A stretch of DNA of 64,000 nucleotides, from assembly GCF_001667115.1 (NCBI RefSeq), contig NZ_LZIJ01000184.1, forward strand, positions 1 to 64,000. The letters are read 5' to 3'. This DNA comes from Mycobacterium sp. 852002-51163_SCH5372311. Its GTDB lineage: Bacteria > Actinomycetota > Actinomycetes > Mycobacteriales > Mycobacteriaceae. The notes under the pieces are model-generated. The model had not been told where the DNA came from and ran no database searches. It was given only the letters and a program-made list of their open reading frames with translations. Of the stretch, positions 42,427 through 51,479 are shown piece by piece. The stretch's first letter is position 1. Every line of letters starts with the position of its first letter. The position numbers and the translations under genes are program-made.

Positions 42427-43701
42427 TCAATGCGCGACAGGGCATTTAGCAGCGCCATTGGGGGCGTGATAGTCGACCTGCCAGTGCTTGATGCCATTGA
42501 GCCAGCCCGATCGTAGCCGTTCGGGCTTGCCGATCGGCTCCAGATCCGGCATGGCGTCGGCAATCGCGTTGAACATCAGGTCGATCGTCATCCGCGCCAG
42601 GTTTGCTCCGATGCAGTAGTGTGCCCCGGTGCCACCAAAACCCACGTGCGGGTTGGGATTACGCAGGATGTTGAAGGTGAACGGATCGTCGAAAACATCT
42701 TCGTCGAAATTGGCCGAGCGGTAGACCATCACCACCCGCTGTCCTTTCTTGATCTGCACGCCGGACAGCTCGTAATCCTCAAGCGCGGTGCGCTGGAACG
42801 AAGTGACCGGGGTGGCCCAGCGGACGATCTCGTCGGCGGTGGTGGGAGGACGCTCCCGCTTGTACAGCTCCCACTGGTCCGGGAAGTCGGTGAAGGCCAT
42901 CATGCCCTGCGTGATGGAGTTGCGGGTGGTCTCATTGCCGGCGACCGCCAGCAGGATGACGAAGAAGCCGAACTCGTCCTCGGAGAGCTTGTGGCCGTCG
43001 ATGTCGGCCTGAACCAGCTTGGTGACCAGGTCTTCCCCCGGATTCTTCGCCCGCTCGGCGGCCATCTGCATGCCGTACATGATGAGTTCGACGGAAGCGG
43101 TGATCGCGTCGTTGTCGGCGAATTCGGGGTCCTGGTCGCCGACCATCTCATTGGACCAGTGGAACAGTTTCTTGCGGTCTTCCTGCGGCACACCCATCAG
43201 CCCGGCGATGGCCTGCAACGGCAGCTCGCAGGACACCTGTTCTACGAAGTCCCCGGAACCCTCCGCTGCCGCGGTTTCGACGATGCGGCGGGCACGTTCG
43301 GCGAGGTCTTCGCGCAGGCGCTCGACAGCGCGGGGAGTGAAGGCCCGCGAAATGATCTTGCGCAGCCGGGTGTGCTGCGGCGCGTCCATATTGAGCAGAA
43401 CGAACTTGCCCCTTTCGATCTGTTCGCCGACAGTGCCGTCTTTGTAGCGGGGCAGGGCGGTCTTTTGCAGGCTGGAGAACACGTCGCTGCGCAGCGATAT
43501 TTCCTTGACGTCCTTATGCTTCGACACCACCCAGAAGCCGCCGTCGTCAAACCCGCCAACCCCGATCGGCTGTTCGTTCCACCAGATCGGCGCGGTTCGG
43601 CGCAGCTCAGCCAGCTCTTCTACCGGCAACCGTTCGGCGTGGATGTCTGGGTCGGTGAAGTCGAACCCGGGAGGCAAATTGGGGGTTGACTGGGATGACA
43701 T
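42427..43701 (-). CDS. Cytochrome P450, CYP125-like (sterol C26/27 hydroxylase type)
   Basis: A 424-residue P450 that strongly resembles CYP125A1, the M. tuberculosis cholesterol terminal hydroxylase: FVLLNMDAP.HTRLRKIISR, GSGDFVEQVSCELPLQAIAG, FGFFVILLAVAGNETTRNS (I-helix), EIVRWATPV.SFQRTAL, the heme loop FGGTGAHYCIGA and the C-terminal CPVAH ending all match my memory of it. The ordinary CYP125A1 gene lies elsewhere in mycobacteria (Rv3545c), so this is probably a second CYP125-type gene. The ATG (MSSQSTPNLPPG) has GGAGGAG upstream. First gene of an operon with the dehydrogenase and YceI. Confidence 0.92.
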   Translation of the reverse strand: MSSQSTPNLPPGFDFTDPDIHAERLPVEELAELRRTAPIWWNEQPIGVGGFDDGGFWVVSKHKDVKEISLRSDVFSSLQKTALPRYKDGTVGEQIERGKFVLLNMDAPQHTRLRKIISRAFTPRAVERLREDLAERARRIVETAAAEGSGDFVEQVSCELPLQAIAGLMGVPQEDRKKLFHWSNEMVGDQDPEFADNDAITASVELIMYGMQMAAERAKNPGEDLVTKLVQADIDGHKLSEDEFGFFVILLAVAGNETTRNSITQGMMAFTDFPDQWELYKRERPPTTADEIVRWATPVTSFQRTALEDYELSGVQIKKGQRVVMVYRSANFDEDVFDDPFTFNILRNPNPHVGFGGTGAHYCIGANLARMTIDLMFNAIADAMPDLEPIGKPERLRSGWLNGIKHWQVDYHAPNGAAKCPVAH

Positions 43702-44048
43702 GGGGACCCACTCCTCCAAGACGAAACGACACGAAGTCTTCTAGTTTTCTAGAGCCAAATAAACCACTGCGGCACCACGGTTGTGAAGGACTTCCGCCGG
43801 ATCGCACGCCGAACTGCAACGTGTTCAGTGTCGACGAGTTCCGGAGATGCCGTCGATCTGCAGCCCCGAACAGGATCAACGAGCAACCAAGCAACCGAGA
43901 AAAGTCTCTCCGGGTGGTTGCGGTTCCCAGGCTGAACCTGGCCAACTCGGCGAAACGATCTTGTGGCGCTGGGCACAATCGTTATGCTTTGGTGCAGGTC
44001 ACCGGCGGTACTTTGGGGGCCCGGGAACACAGACACCGAGGGTGGGAC
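43702..44048. other. Divergent intergenic region with TCTAG palindrome
   Basis: 347 bp between the CYP125-like operon and the small secreted protein, no gene seen. TCTAGTTTTCTAGA (43740-43753) is a perfect palindrome with 5-bp arms around TTTT, about 40-50 bp upstream of the P450 start, and is a candidate operator. No KstR-type box was found here. Confidence 0.5.
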
Positions 44049-44456
44049 ATGATTCGCGAACTACTTGCCGCCGCGGCGATCACAGGTGCCACGATCGGCA
44101 TGGCGCCGTGCGCCGCCGCTGACAACGGGCGGTGGCCCGGCGATGTGCCAGGCATGAATTACGACGCATCGTTGGGTGCGCCGTGCGACAACTACGAGCG
44201 CTTCATCTTCGGACGCGGGCCCAGTGGGCAGGCCGAGGCCTGTCACTTCCCGCCGCCGAACCAGTTCCCGGCGGCCACCACCGGGTACTGGGTGATCTCC
44301 TACCCGCTGTACGGGGTCCAGCAGGCCGGCGCGAAGTGCCCGGGCTCGCAAGCCGCGGCACAATCGCCGGCCGGGCTGCCGATGCTCTGCCTGGGTGCTC
44401 AGGGATGGCAAGAAGGATGGTTCACCGGGGCAGGGTTCTTCCCGCCGGAGCCATGA
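44049..44456 (+). CDS. Small secreted hypothetical protein
   Basis: A 135-residue secreted protein of the same length as Rv1891. Signal peptide MIRELLAAAAITGATIG with AAAD as the likely cleavage site. The mature part has paired cysteines (GAPCDN, EACHF, GAKCPG, MLCLG), probably two disulfides, and aromatic Trp/Tyr-rich ends (GYWVISYPLYGV, GWQEGWFTGAGFF). Function unknown. ATG follows a ggtggg-type weak ribosome site. Its stop overlaps the start of the next gene (ATGA). Confidence 0.85.
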   Translation: MIRELLAAAAITGATIGMAPCAAADNGRWPGDVPGMNYDASLGAPCDNYERFIFGRGPSGQAEACHFPPPNQFPAATTGYWVISYPLYGVQQAGAKCPGSQAAAQSPAGLPMLCLGAQGWQEGWFTGAGFFPPEP

Positions 44457-44740
44457 CCGACCGGCCAGCCGTCTCTCCGGTACCGCGCTGGCTGCGTTTC
44501 GTGATGGCATCGGATCGCGCCGGCTCAGCGTGGTACGTCGGCGTCGGCTTCTTCTTCGCACCCGTGCTGGCCCTGTTGTCGCCGTGGCCGCTGGTCACCA
44601 CCGCGCTCTGGTGGATGATTGCCCTGGCCGGTTTGTGGCTGGGACTGCTGGGGATCGCGATGGTCGCCGGCCTGGCACGGGTTTTGCGATCCGGGGCCGA
44701 GATACCTGAAGATTACTGGCGCACGCTGGTCAACTACTGA
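44453..44740 (+). CDS. Small membrane protein
   Basis: A 95-residue protein with two membrane helices (about 30-48, VGVGFFFAPVLALLSPWPL, and 55-78), at the Rv1892 position. No recognised domain. Translationally coupled to the secreted protein through a four-base ATGA overlap, so the pair is one unit. Confidence 0.82.
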   Translation: MTDRPAVSPVPRWLRFVMASDRAGSAWYVGVGFFFAPVLALLSPWPLVTTALWWMIALAGLWLGLLGIAMVAGLARVLRSGAEIPEDYWRTLVNY

Positions 44741-44786
44741 CGGTCTAGATTCATACCCAGGTTTCGGGCAACGATAGGAGACTCCG

Positions 44787-45017
44787 ATGGCCATCCATCC
44801 CAGAGATGCAGTAGACGCGGTTCGGGACGTCGCTACCCACGCCGTCGAAAAAGCTTCGGACATTGTCGATAACGCGAGCCACGTGATCCGCGGCGACGTC
44901 GCCGGCGGCGTCAGCGGTATCGTCCGCGACTCGATCGACATCGCCACTTACGCGGCGGAAACGGCGATGGACGTCATCAAAGGCCGCAAGGACGAAGACG
45001 ACCTGGACGTCGGCTAA
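44787..45017 (+). CDS. Small helical hypothetical protein
   Basis: A 76-residue hydrophilic, mostly helical protein (AVDAVRDVATHAVEKASDIVD; YAAETAMDVIKGRKDEDD), at the Rv1893 position and of similar size. It has no signal peptide or membrane helix and resembles amphipathic CsbD-like or phasin-like small proteins only in general character. The ribosome site ATAGGAG is well placed, giving confidence that it is expressed. Confidence 0.8.
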   Translation: MAIHPRDAVDAVRDVATHAVEKASDIVDNASHVIRGDVAGGVSGIVRDSIDIATYAAETAMDVIKGRKDEDDLDVG

Positions 45018-45053
45018 TTCGAGACTGATTCGAACGGTTCGGCGACGTCACCG

Positions 45054-46184
45054 TCAGACGCTGGCGGCGGCGTTGAGCTCGTCTAGCCTGGTCGTCGCGT
45101 CCAGGTACTCCTGCACCCAGCGTTCGATGACCGCAGACGTTTTCTCGACCTTGTTGAATTGTCCGACGACCTGTCCGACCGGGTTGAACGCTACGTCGAC
45201 GGTCTCGTTCGGGTACTTGTTGGTGGCGCGTACCGCCATGCCGGAGACCATGTACTGCAGCGGCATTCCCAGGGGCTTCGGGTTGTCCGGCTGCTCCCAT
45301 GCCTCGGTCCAGTCGTTGCGCAGCATCCGGGCAGGCTTGCCGGTGAACGAGCGGCTGCGGACCGTGTCGCGGCTGCTCGCCTTGGCGTACGCGGCTTGCT
45401 GAACCGGGGTGTTCGAGGCCTCCTCGACCATCAGCCACTGCGATCCGGTCCAGGCGCCCTGCGCGCCCAGCGCCAACGCCGCCGCGATCTGCTGGCCGCT
45501 GCCGATGCCGCCGGCGGCGAGGACCGGTACCGGCGCTACTTCCTTGACGACTTGCGGCCACAACACAATTGAGCCCACCTCACCGCAGTGCCCGCCGGCC
45601 TCGCCGCCCTGGGCGATGATGATGTCGACGCCCGCGTCTGCATGCTTGCGGGCCTGCGAGGGCGAACCGCACAACGCGGCGACCTTGCGTCCGGCATCGT
45701 GAATGTGCTTGATCATGTCGGCCGGCGGGGTGCCCAGCGCGTTGGCGATCATCGTCACCTTCGGGTGCTGCAGCGACACTTCGACCTGCGGGGTTGCGGT
45801 CGCCTCGGTCCACCCGAGCAGCTGCAAGGTGTCCTCGTCGGCGTTCTCGACCGGGACCCCGTGGTCCGCGAGGATCTTCTTGGCGAAGTCCAAGTGCTCC
45901 TGGGGCACCATCTTGCGTAGCGTTTCAGCCAGCTCCTCGGCCGACAGATGCGAGTCCATGCCCTCGTACTTGTTCGGGATGACGATGTCGACGCCGTACG
46001 GATGGTCACCGATGTGCTCGTCGATCCAGTTGAGTTCGACCTCGAGCTGCTCGGGCGTGAAGCCGACCGCGCCCAGCACGCCGAAGCCGCCCGCCTTGCT
46101 GACGGCGACCACGACATCGCGGCAGTGGGTGAAGGCGAAGATGGGGAACTCGATGCCGAGTTGGTCGCATAACGCGGTGTGCAT
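45054..46184 (-). CDS. Nitronate monooxygenase-family FMN protein
   Basis: A 376-residue FMN TIM-barrel enzyme of the nitronate monooxygenase (2-nitropropane dioxygenase) family, corresponding to Rv1894c. Key segments: FAFTHCRDVVVAVSKAGGFGVLGA, HYDVDIVIPN-type strand (GVDIVIPNKYEG), IIAQGGEAGGHCGE (FMN phosphate region) and VLAAGGIGSGQQIAAALALGAQGAW. The ATG (MHTALCDQLG) has AGGAG upstream. A perfect KstR-type box lies 28-41 bp before the start. Physiological substrate unknown; KstR control would link it to sterol catabolism. Confidence 0.92.
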   Translation of the reverse strand: MHTALCDQLGIEFPIFAFTHCRDVVVAVSKAGGFGVLGAVGFTPEQLEVELNWIDEHIGDHPYGVDIVIPNKYEGMDSHLSAEELAETLRKMVPQEHLDFAKKILADHGVPVENADEDTLQLLGWTEATATPQVEVSLQHPKVTMIANALGTPPADMIKHIHDAGRKVAALCGSPSQARKHADAGVDIIIAQGGEAGGHCGEVGSIVLWPQVVKEVAPVPVLAAGGIGSGQQIAAALALGAQGAWTGSQWLMVEEASNTPVQQAAYAKASSRDTVRSRSFTGKPARMLRNDWTEAWEQPDNPKPLGMPLQYMVSGMAVRATNKYPNETVDVAFNPVGQVVGQFNKVEKTSAVIERWVQEYLDATTRLDELNAAASV

Positions 46185-46211
46185 GCCTACTCCTGGGGCC
46201 GTCCGCCGAAT

Positions 46212-46225
46212 TGAAACGTGTTCTA
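46212..46225. promoter_or_regulatory. KstR-type operator box
   Basis: TGAAACGTGTTCTA fits the KstR core TnnAACnnGTTnnA at every fixed position. It lies just upstream of the nitronate monooxygenase gene. KstR represses cholesterol-degradation genes in mycobacteria, and the Rv1894c homologue is, as I recall, in that regulon. Confidence 0.8.
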
Positions 46226-46298
46226 GTTTAGTACGGCGGCGGCGGCTGTGGCCAGCCAGGTCTCGCAAGCCGAAACTACGAGCCGTCGCATGTGCCGC

Positions 46299-46763
46299 TC
46301 AGATCACGAGGCTCTGGGTCAGCCACAAGACCAGAAACGCAAGCATGCAGGCGGCGCAGATCAAGTGATCCCGGAAGATCGACCGCGCCAGCCGGCTCTG
46401 TTGCGACGAGTTGTCGCCGCGCTTTCCCAGCCGCACGGCGTAGGGGACCGTGTGCGTCAGGGCCAGCAGAATCGGAACGCCGGCCAGGACGGCCGAAGTG
46501 AGCAGTAGCCACCCGGGGTTGTGGCCCCCTGACGCCTGAAAGGCCAACGTGCTCAACAAGATAACCATCACTAGCGCAATCAGACGGCCCATCGGTCGCG
46601 ACGTGGTAGTCGCGCGGTGGTAATAAGTCGCGATGGACGTGAGCACTGGCTCGGGTAGTTCTGCGCCGGCGTTTCGGTGCTTCCAGACCTGGACATCGAA
46701 GATCAGGTCCATCCACAAGACGGCGAGCAGGAAGCCGCTGCTTGCGGTGAGTAACGGAGCCAA
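46299..46763 (-). CDS. Membrane protein of unknown function
   Basis: A 154-residue integral membrane protein with four hydrophobic helices (about 5-22, 58-76, 85-103, 130-148). No known domain was recognised. I chose TTG at 46763 because a perfect GGAGGTGA lies four bases upstream; an in-frame GTG 15 codons earlier has no ribosome site. Not found at this position in M. tuberculosis. Confidence 0.7.
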   Translation of the reverse strand: MAPLLTASSGFLLAVLWMDLIFDVQVWKHRNAGAELPEPVLTSIATYYHRATTTSRPMGRLIALVMVILLSTLAFQASGGHNPGWLLLTSAVLAGVPILLALTHTVPYAVRLGKRGDNSSQQSRLARSIFRDHLICAACMLAFLVLWLTQSLVI

Positions 46764-46885
46764 CGTTTCACCTCCGATTTCGGAGTCACTTGCGACACCG
46801 TATTGCACACCAAAAGCGCACTAATCCGTAGCGACTGGGCTACGGTCGCCTGAGCAGGGTGATGTTTGCCGGATCGGGGACATCC

Positions 46886-47947
46886 ATGTCGAAGACTGTG
46901 CTGGTGACGGGTGCTTTCGGCCTGGTCGGGCCGGAGACCGTCCGGCTGTTCGCGGCCGACGGTTGGCATGTGGTTGCCACGGCTCATCGCAATGCCGACG
47001 CAGGATTTCCGGCTGGCGTCGAAACCCGATGGGCTGACCTGACGGACGCCGCTCAGGTCGACGATCTGGTCTCCGAGGTGTCACCGGCGGTGATCGTCCA
47101 CTTGGCCGCTGTCATCCCTCCGTTGGTCTATCGTGACGCCAAACTCGCGCGCCGGGTGAATGTCGACGCCACCGCGATGTTGGTGCGTGCCGCCGAAGCC
47201 CAACCGAATCCACCACGATTCGTGCATGCCTCGAGTGCCGCCGTCTACGGCGGGCGTAACCCACATCGCCATGCCGAACGGCTGTCGGTGGACACGCCAC
47301 CTCGGCCAACCGAGCTCTATGGAGGCCACAAACTCGAAGCCGAGGAACTTGTGCGGTCCTCGAGCCTGGACTGGGTGGTGTTGCGACTGGGCGGGGTGCT
47401 CAGCGTCGACCCGTCTGCCATGCCCTTCAACTCCGACGTCGTATATTTCAGCACTGCGCAGCCGAGGGACATCCGGGTGCACTGCATCGATACTCGGGAC
47501 GTCGCAACGGCGTTGGCGGCCGCTGCGCAGGAGGATGTCGTCGGGGAGATCCTGCTGGTCGCAGGCGACGACTCGCACCTGCTCCGCCTGGGAGAAATTG
47601 GGACGGCAATGGCGGCCGCTCAAGGTCTGCCTGGTCTGATGCCGAAAGGCCGACCCGGCAATCCGGACGCCGACGACGAGGACTGGTATCTGAACGATTG
47701 GATGGATGTCAGCCGCGCGCAGCAGCTACTGAATTTCCAGCATCATTCGTGGCCCGACATGCTGGCCGAGTTGCGCGCACAGAGCGGCTGGAAGCGCTAT
47801 CCGATGCGGCTCGCTGCACCCTTGGCGCGTCAGTTCACCAAACGCCAAGCGGCGTATCGCAACGTTCCTGGCCAGTACGCCGATGTGCGGGGCGCGCTTC
47901 GGACCAGGTTCGGCGAGACGGCGGTCGACATCACCAAGCCCGGATAA
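46886..47947 (+). CDS. NAD-dependent epimerase/dehydratase
   Basis: A 353-residue extended SDR. It opens with the cofactor motif VLVTGAFGLVGPETV, has the usual VIHLAA strand as VIVHLAAVIPP, active-site Ser/Tyr-Lys in HASSAAVYGG and ELYGGHKLEAE, and a substrate-binding C-terminus. Could act on a nucleotide-sugar or on a 3-beta-hydroxysteroid-type substrate. The second in-frame ATG (MSKTVLVTG) is the likely start. Part of the block inserted between the Rv1894c and Rv1895 homologues. Confidence 0.88.
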   Translation: MSKTVLVTGAFGLVGPETVRLFAADGWHVVATAHRNADAGFPAGVETRWADLTDAAQVDDLVSEVSPAVIVHLAAVIPPLVYRDAKLARRVNVDATAMLVRAAEAQPNPPRFVHASSAAVYGGRNPHRHAERLSVDTPPRPTELYGGHKLEAEELVRSSSLDWVVLRLGGVLSVDPSAMPFNSDVVYFSTAQPRDIRVHCIDTRDVATALAAAAQEDVVGEILLVAGDDSHLLRLGEIGTAMAAAQGLPGLMPKGRPGNPDADDEDWYLNDWMDVSRAQQLLNFQHHSWPDMLAELRAQSGWKRYPMRLAAPLARQFTKRQAAYRNVPGQYADVRGALRTRFGETAVDITKPG

Positions 47948-48050
47948 GGGGGCCCGGCCGCGGGGCCGATTCAGTCCACAGTTGGGTGTTTATCCACAAG
48001 CGGTGGTTTTCGCGGTGGTTGATGTCACCGGTTCGCCATAGGATTCGAAC

Positions 48051-49424
48051 ATGCTTTCGAATAGTTCTGAGGAGATCGCCGAGGCGTTCGACGCGCTGCA
48101 CGCCGCCCGGGCACGGGTGAACGCCTTGTCGTTCGACGCGCTGAGCACCCCGGAACGGCTGACCTACCTCGAGCACCTCGAACACGATGCACGCCGCGCC
48201 CCGGTACCCGCGCACGCGTTGATCAACCAGCTCGGTGAGCAGGCCGACGACAAAACGCTGGGCGGGCGCCTGCCGGCGGTGCTGGCGGGGCGGCTGCGGA
48301 TCAGCCGCGCCGAAGCGCGCCGGCGGGTGGCCGAAGCCGCCGAGCTGGGCCCGCGGCGCGCCCTGACCGGCGAAGCGCTACCCCCGCTGCTGACCGCCAC
48401 CGCCACCGCTCAACGCGACGGGCGCATCGGAGCCGAGCACATCAAAACCATCCGCGGATTCCTGCACCGCCTACCCGGCTTCGTGGACCAGGCCACCCGC
48501 GAACACGTGCACGCCGATCTGGCCGACAAGGCCACCCAGTTCGGGCCCGAAGAGCTGGCCCAACTGGCCGCGCACGCGATGGACTGCATCCACCCCGACG
48601 GCGACTACACCGACGCCGACCGCGCCCGCCGCCGCGGCCTGACCCTGGGCCGCCAAGGCCCCGACGGCATGTCGCGGCTCAGCGGCTATTTGACCCCGGA
48701 AACCCGCGCCACCATCGAAGCCGTGTGGGCCAAACTGGCCGCCCCCGGCATGTGCAACCCCGACGACCAGGCACCCGTCATCGACGGCCCGGCCCCCGAG
48801 GAGACCGCACGGCGCGACATGCGCTCGCAAGCCCAACGCCAGCACGACGCGCTCAACGCGGCCCTGCGCGCCCTGTTGGTCAGCGGAAACCTGGGCCAGC
48901 ACAACGGGTTACCCGCCACCATCGTCGTCACGGCCAGGCTCAAAGACCTCGAAGCCGCCGCCGGCACCGGACTCACCGGCGGCGGCACCCTCCTGCCGAT
49001 GTCCGATGTGATCCGCCTGGCCCGCCACGCCCACCACTACTTGGCCATCTTCCATAACGGCAGGGCGTTGGCGCTGTATCACACCAGACGGCTGGCCTCC
49101 CCGGCCCAGCGAATTGTGTTGTACGCCAGGGATCGTGGCTGCACCCGACCCGGCTGCACGGTCAGCGGTTATCACTGCGAGGTCCACCACACCGAATCCT
49201 GGGCCACCACGCATCACACCGACGTCAACAAGCTCGCCTTCGCCTGCGGAGCCGACCACCCCCTAGTCGAACCCGGCGGCTACACCACCCACACCCGCCC
49301 CGACGGCCAAACCGAATGGATCCCACCCGCCCACCTCGACCACGGACAACCACGCACCAACCCCTACCACCACCCCGAACGAATGCTGCGCGCAGAAGAC
49401 GACGACACATACGACACCGGGTGA
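48051..49424 (+). CDS. 13E12/DUF222-family HNH endonuclease-like protein
   Basis: A 457-residue protein of the mycobacterial 13E12 repeat family (DUF222 N-terminal region plus C-terminal HNH). Helical N-terminus with SNSSEEIAEAFDALHAARARVNAL and LTYLEHLEHDAR; then the HNH region: a zinc pair CTRPGC, then HCEVHHTESW, and Asn-containing VNKLAFACGADH. Family members are multicopy, and in M. tuberculosis a REP13E12 copy is the phiRv1 prophage attachment target. Intact here; no recombinase or phage genes flank it. Confidence 0.92.
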   Translation: MLSNSSEEIAEAFDALHAARARVNALSFDALSTPERLTYLEHLEHDARRAPVPAHALINQLGEQADDKTLGGRLPAVLAGRLRISRAEARRRVAEAAELGPRRALTGEALPPLLTATATAQRDGRIGAEHIKTIRGFLHRLPGFVDQATREHVHADLADKATQFGPEELAQLAAHAMDCIHPDGDYTDADRARRRGLTLGRQGPDGMSRLSGYLTPETRATIEAVWAKLAAPGMCNPDDQAPVIDGPAPEETARRDMRSQAQRQHDALNAALRALLVSGNLGQHNGLPATIVVTARLKDLEAAAGTGLTGGGTLLPMSDVIRLARHAHHYLAIFHNGRALALYHTRRLASPAQRIVLYARDRGCTRPGCTVSGYHCEVHHTESWATTHHTDVNKLAFACGADHPLVEPGGYTTHTRPDGQTEWIPPAHLDHGQPRTNPYHHPERMLRAEDDDTYDTG

Positions 49425-49528
49425 TAGGCCTTGATCGGGCACTGCGCCACAGGTAGCCTTGTGCTCGCAATTACGAAACGCTAAGTAGCGTAATTGCCGA
49501 ACCCCAAAACACAGTGAGGATCGGCTCG

Positions 49529-51469
49529 ATGCGCAGCCTTTATGCCGGCCTGCCCTTCACCACGCCCACACCGGAGATCGCCGCCGCGCTGCAGGACGTC
49601 AGCATCCCGACCCTGCTGCTTTCGCTGGTGCACATCACCGGCGATCCCCGCTTCATCCGCGACTTCAAGCAGATGGGCCTGTTTCTCAACGAAGTCCAGG
49701 GATTCATGTCCGAGGACGACAAGGCCCGGGCCCGCGCCGAGGCCCTTCCGGTGCTTGCGGACTACCGCGACCGTGGCTGCCCCGAGCCAGCACCGCTGAG
49801 CAGCGAGCTCATCAGAGAAATGATGGACTGGGCGGCTTGTGAGCACGTCGCCGATGACTACCTACCTATGGTCATCGAGGAGATGGACCTCGAAGGTGTC
49901 GACCCCCGCCGTCCGGCCGCCCTCTCGGCCGACACCGCGGCGCAGCTTCCTGTCGTCGTGATCGGGTGCGGCGAGTCCGGCATCTTGGCCGGAATCCGGC
50001 TCAAACAAGCCAACATCCCCTTCACCATCGTTGAGAAGAACTCCGGCCCGGGCGGAACATGGTGGGAGAACAGCTATCCCGGCGCCCGCGTCGACGTGGC
50101 AAACCACTTCTATTGCTACAGCTTCGAACCCAACAACGACTGGACGCACTTCTTCGCCGAGCAGCATGAGCTGCAGGACTATTTCACCGCGGTGATGAAC
50201 AAGCACGGCTTGGTCGAGCGGGTGCGGTGGAACACCGAGGTGCTTGCGGCCGAGTGGGACGACCGCGAAGGCGTCTGGGACGTCTCCGTGCGCTCTGCCG
50301 ACGGCCAGACGAGTACGCTGCGTGCGCGGGCGGTCATCACCGCGGTCGGTCAGCTGAACCGCCCGCACATACCCGAATTCGAAGGCGCGAATACCTTTCA
50401 GGGGCCGTCGTTTCACTCCGCCGCCTGGGATCATTCGGTGGACCTGGCCGGCAAGCGGGTCGCCCTCGTCGGGGCCGGAGCCAGCGGCTTCCAGATCGCG
50501 CCCGCGATCGCCGAGGACGTCTCGCACCTGACGGTGTTCCAGCGCACCGCCCAGTGGATGTTCCCGAACCCGATGTATCACGACGAAGTCGGTGACGGCG
50601 TGCGCTGGGCGATGCGCCACCTTCCGTTCTACGGCAGGTGGTACCGATTCCTGTTGCTCTGGCCCGGAGCCGACAAAGGGCTGGACGCCGCGCGAGGCGA
50701 TCCGGACTATGCCGACCAGGACTACGCCGTCAGCGACATCAACGCCGCCGCGCGAATGATGTTCACCCAGTGGATCAGCAGCCAAGTGAGCGACGGCCCA
50801 GACTCAGATGACCTGTTGGCCAAGGTGATGCCCGACTATCCCGCCACGGGAAAACGGACCCTGCAGGACAACGGCAGCTGGCTGCGAACCCTGCAACGGG
50901 ACAACGTCGAACTGGTGCGCACACCGATCCAGCGGATAACGTCCAGCGGCATCGTGACCGAAGACGGCGTGACACACAACGTCGACGTCATCGTGTACGC
51001 CACCGGGTTTCGGCACACCGATGTGCTATGGCCGCTGAAAGTCGTCGGCCGCAACGGAATCGACCTACGCAGCAGGTGGGGATCACGTCCGTACGCTTAC
51101 CTGGGCATCACCGTCCCGGAATTTCCCAACCTCTTCCTCATCTACGGCCCCGGGACGCATCTCGCGCACGGCGGCAGCTTGATATTTCAGTCCGAACTCC
51201 AGATGCGTTACATCGACCAGTGTCTCAAGCGTCTGGCGGAGGCGAACCTGCATTCGCTGGAGCCGACCACGGAGGCCGCCACCGCGTGGCATCAACGGAC
51301 CCAGACCGAGATCAAGAAGATGGTGTGGTCACACCCCGCCGTCAAACACTCGTACTTCAAGAACGCCGACGGGGAGATCCACACCGTCAGTCCCTGGCGT
51401 CTCAATGAGTACTGGGCCGCCGTGCGCGAGCCCGACTGGTCACAATTCATTGCGCGACAAAGGAAGTGA
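49529..51469 (+). CDS. Flavin-containing Baeyer-Villiger-type monooxygenase
   Basis: A 646-residue FAD/NADPH monooxygenase. It has an N-terminal extension of about 140 residues as in 4-hydroxyacetophenone monooxygenase (HAPMO) relatives, then FAD Rossmann site VVIGCGESGILAG, the BVMO fingerprint FQGPSFHSAAWD (the F-x-G-x3-H-x3-W pattern), the NADPH site LVGAGASGFQIA and VIVYATGFRH. It inserts an oxygen next to a ketone or oxidises a heteroatom. ATG chosen with GAGGA upstream. The dehydrogenase starts 10 bp after the stop, an alcohol-to-ketone-to-ester order that would make a pathway. Confidence 0.92.
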   Translation: MRSLYAGLPFTTPTPEIAAALQDVSIPTLLLSLVHITGDPRFIRDFKQMGLFLNEVQGFMSEDDKARARAEALPVLADYRDRGCPEPAPLSSELIREMMDWAACEHVADDYLPMVIEEMDLEGVDPRRPAALSADTAAQLPVVVIGCGESGILAGIRLKQANIPFTIVEKNSGPGGTWWENSYPGARVDVANHFYCYSFEPNNDWTHFFAEQHELQDYFTAVMNKHGLVERVRWNTEVLAAEWDDREGVWDVSVRSADGQTSTLRARAVITAVGQLNRPHIPEFEGANTFQGPSFHSAAWDHSVDLAGKRVALVGAGASGFQIAPAIAEDVSHLTVFQRTAQWMFPNPMYHDEVGDGVRWAMRHLPFYGRWYRFLLLWPGADKGLDAARGDPDYADQDYAVSDINAAARMMFTQWISSQVSDGPDSDDLLAKVMPDYPATGKRTLQDNGSWLRTLQRDNVELVRTPIQRITSSGIVTEDGVTHNVDVIVYATGFRHTDVLWPLKVVGRNGIDLRSRWGSRPYAYLGITVPEFPNLFLIYGPGTHLAHGGSLIFQSELQMRYIDQCLKRLAEANLHSLEPTTEAATAWHQRTQTEIKKMVWSHPAVKHSYFKNADGEIHTVSPWRLNEYWAAVREPDWSQFIARQRK

Positions 51470-51479
51470 GCACGCCAAC

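Noticed and set aside
48051..49424. IS element carrying the HNH gene
   Set aside because: No terminal inverted repeats, target duplications or transposase motifs were seen around it.
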